From: an uncultured Flammeovirgaceae bacterium
Lineage (GTDB): Bacteria; Bacteroidota; Bacteroidia; Cytophagales; Cyclobacteriaceae
Reading direction: 5' to 3'
NCBI GenBank assembly: GCA_946480685.1
Contig: CAMLLI010000246.1
Location: forward strand, 1 to 6,706
Length of the DNA: 6,706 nt
Positions 5,167-6,706 of the stretch are shown here, piece after piece (position 1 is the first letter of the stretch; every line of letters starts with the position of its first letter). Position numbers and translations under genes: made by a program. Below the pieces are notes generated by a model. The model was not told where the DNA came from. It worked only from the letters and a program-made list of their open reading frames with translations, and ran no database searches.

Positions 5167-6706
5167 ATGGATATACCGGTTAAGAGCAAGTATGGTGTCC
5201 TGCTTTTTCTAACGATAATGTTGTCTCATCTGTCGTTGGCGCAGGAAACTGTATTCTCAATTTTTAAAACAAGTGCTGACAAGGCTGACGAATACTTCCG
5301 TGAGAAGAATTACAGAAAAGCGATTGATCTCTACAAAACAACTCTAAAAAAGAGAAGTGATGATGAAATATACCTACAGATTGCGCGGTGTTACTTCTAT
5401 CTGAATCGTCCGGCAGAAGCAGTACAATGGTATGGACAGCTGACTGAAAAAGAACAGGCACTTTCGGTTGCTGATATGTATATATATGCGGAGTCTCTAT
5501 CTGCCACGAAGCAATACGATCGGGCCGTTGAGTGGTATACCCGGTATCAGAAGAAGAACCCATCGGATCCTCTTATCATGCGGAAAATCTGGCAACTCCG
5601 GAATCGTGAATTTCTCTACGAAGACTCCATTCACTACACGGTAAGGCTGCTGAACATTAATACTCCATCCGGAGAGTTCGGTGCAGTTCCATATGAAGAC
5701 GGCCTGATTTTTATCTCTAATCGACAACGCAAGGGATTTATCAAGAGCGCAGGTGCGAACGATCAATCATTCTACCGGGTATATTTCAGTGAATCGATAT
5801 CAGATACAACACATCACCAACGCGTATACAATGGTAACCCTGCCTTGTTCTGCCGCGAGTTGAATGCCAGATTTCATGAAGGCTCGATCGCTATATATGA
5901 TCGCGATAAAATGCTGTATACGTCTACGGGAACATCATCAATTAAAGACAAAACCAAACGTACGCTGCAATTGCAATTTTGCGAGCGGAAGAATGGTCTT
6001 TGGAGTATAACGCAGTCTTTTCCCTATAACAGCAACGAGTATTCTATTACGGATCCTGTAATGAGCAAGGATCAAAAGACGCTATACTTTTCCTCAGATA
6101 TGAAAGGTGGAGCGGGAGGGAAGGACATCTACCGCTCTGATTTCGTAAATGGTCGTTGGTCAAAGCCTGTAAACCTTGGTGAGTCGATTAATACTGCAGG
6201 TGACGAATTATCTCCATTCATCGATTTTAACAATATACTATATTTTGCATCAAACGGTCACGCAGGTCTTGGCGGATTGGACATCTTTAAAGCAGCTATA
6301 ACGGATATCAATACACCAGAGGTTACCAACCTCGGATATCCTATCAATACTCATGCAGATGATTTCGGTATATACCTGGATGATGATGGTACACAGGGTT
6401 ATTTTACGTCCAACAGAGCAAATGGAAATGATGATATCTATGAATTGAAGATTGATATGCAGACATATCCATTGGTTGTAAAAGGGGTATTGAAGTATAA
6501 AGCAGAGAGCTGGAGGGATTCTTCAGAGCTCAGGATTTTCCCAAATGCACAATTGTCGCTGATAGACAACCACAGGAATATAGCGGTTGGGCAAACCACG
6601 ACCGATGCTGACGGAGCATTTTTACTGACTGTTCCGTACTCCAGTCAATATAGAATTAAGGTAGTTGATCCGCGAAGCGGAGATGAAGTATCGGTCGGAC
6701 TTGAGC
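5167..6706 (+). CDS. PorE-like TPR/PD40/carboxypeptidase-regulatory protein, 3'-truncated by window edge
   Basis: The frame is open from ATG 5167 to the window end (513 codons plus one base, no stop). A signal peptide covers residues 1-25 (LSLA|Q). It has no lipobox Cys, so this appears to be a soluble periplasmic protein. TPR-like helices follow at about 35-145 (e.g. AIDLYK, AVQWYG, AVEWYTRYQ). A beta-propeller of PD40/WD40-like repeats spans about 165-430, with blades such as KTLYFSSDMKGGAGGKDIYR, NILYFASNGHAGLGGLDIF and QGYFTSNRANGNDDIYEL. A carboxypeptidase-regulatory-like beta domain begins near 435 (VVKGVLKY, then TDADGAFLLTVP). This order matches PorE, the T9SS-associated protein whose C-terminal OmpA domain binds peptidoglycan; that part would lie beyond base 6706. 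The ATG sits 15 bp after the upstream stop, behind a terminator-like hairpin. It probably anchors the neighbouring outer-membrane partner to the cell wall (inference). Confidence 0.9.
   Translation, partial: MDIPVKSKYGVLLFLTIMLSHLSLAQETVFSIFKTSADKADEYFREKNYRKAIDLYKTTLKKRSDDEIYLQIARCYFYLNRPAEAVQWYGQLTEKEQALSVADMYIYAESLSATKQYDRAVEWYTRYQKKNPSDPLIMRKIWQLRNREFLYEDSIHYTVRLLNINTPSGEFGAVPYEDGLIFISNRQRKGFIKSAGANDQSFYRVYFSESISDTTHHQRVYNGNPALFCRELNARFHEGSIAIYDRDKMLYTSTGTSSIKDKTKRTLQLQFCERKNGLWSITQSFPYNSNEYSITDPVMSKDQKTLYFSSDMKGGAGGKDIYRSDFVNGRWSKPVNLGESINTAGDELSPFIDFNNILYFASNGHAGLGGLDIFKAAITDINTPEVTNLGYPINTHADDFGIYLDDDGTQGYFTSNRANGNDDIYELKIDMQTYPLVVKGVLKYKAESWRDSSELRIFPNAQLSLIDNHRNIAVGQTTTDADGAFLLTVPYSSQYRIKVVDPRSGDEVSVGLE

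Noticed and set aside
5264..5766. Minus-strand open frames opposite the PorE-like gene
   Set aside because: The + strand frame encodes a continuous TPR/PD40 protein here. The minus-strand frames overlap each other and have no family features.

Overview
The window looks like the chromosome of a member of the phylum Bacteroidota, probably the Cytophagia/Chitinophagia side; the order is a guess. Three type IX secretion (T9SS) hallmark families occur in a row, and none of the starts has a clear Shine-Dalgarno sequence, as is common in this phylum. All five genes lie on the + strand. No RNA gene, insertion sequence, CRISPR array or attachment site was seen.

Region 1 (1-2187) holds two genes unrelated to secretion. 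The first is the 3' part of a DUF2071-family gene, cut by the window start. A 65-bp gap follows, carrying five 7-bp tandem repeats (consensus TTACTTC) that end 2 bp before the next start codon. The second gene encodes a 492-aa FAD-dependent oxidoreductase of the carotenoid desaturase/isomerase superfamily, nearest by recollection to CrtD-type proteins.

Region 2 (2188-2466) is a 279-bp AT-rich non-coding gap. It has one weak promoter candidate and no convincing terminator.

Region 3 (2467-6706) is a secretion/adhesin cluster. It encodes, in order, a secreted protein with a Cys-rich N-terminal module, four HYR domains and a type B T9SS C-terminal signal; a PorP/SprF-family outer-membrane protein starting 6 bp later; and a TPR + PD40-propeller + carboxypeptidase-regulatory-like protein of PorE type, whose expected OmpA C-terminal domain would lie past the window end. 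The inferred logic is cargo, cognate outer-membrane partner, and periplasmic anchor.

Two RNA structures sit at the gene junctions of this cluster. A perfect 10-bp inverted repeat covers the start codon of the porP/sprF-like gene. A terminator-like hairpin overlaps that gene's stop codon, only 8 bp before the PorE-like start. Together they suggest that expression is stepped down from cargo to partner to anchor. The families are all known; the unusual points are these junction structures, the heptamer tract, and the pattern of cysteine loss among the HYR repeats.
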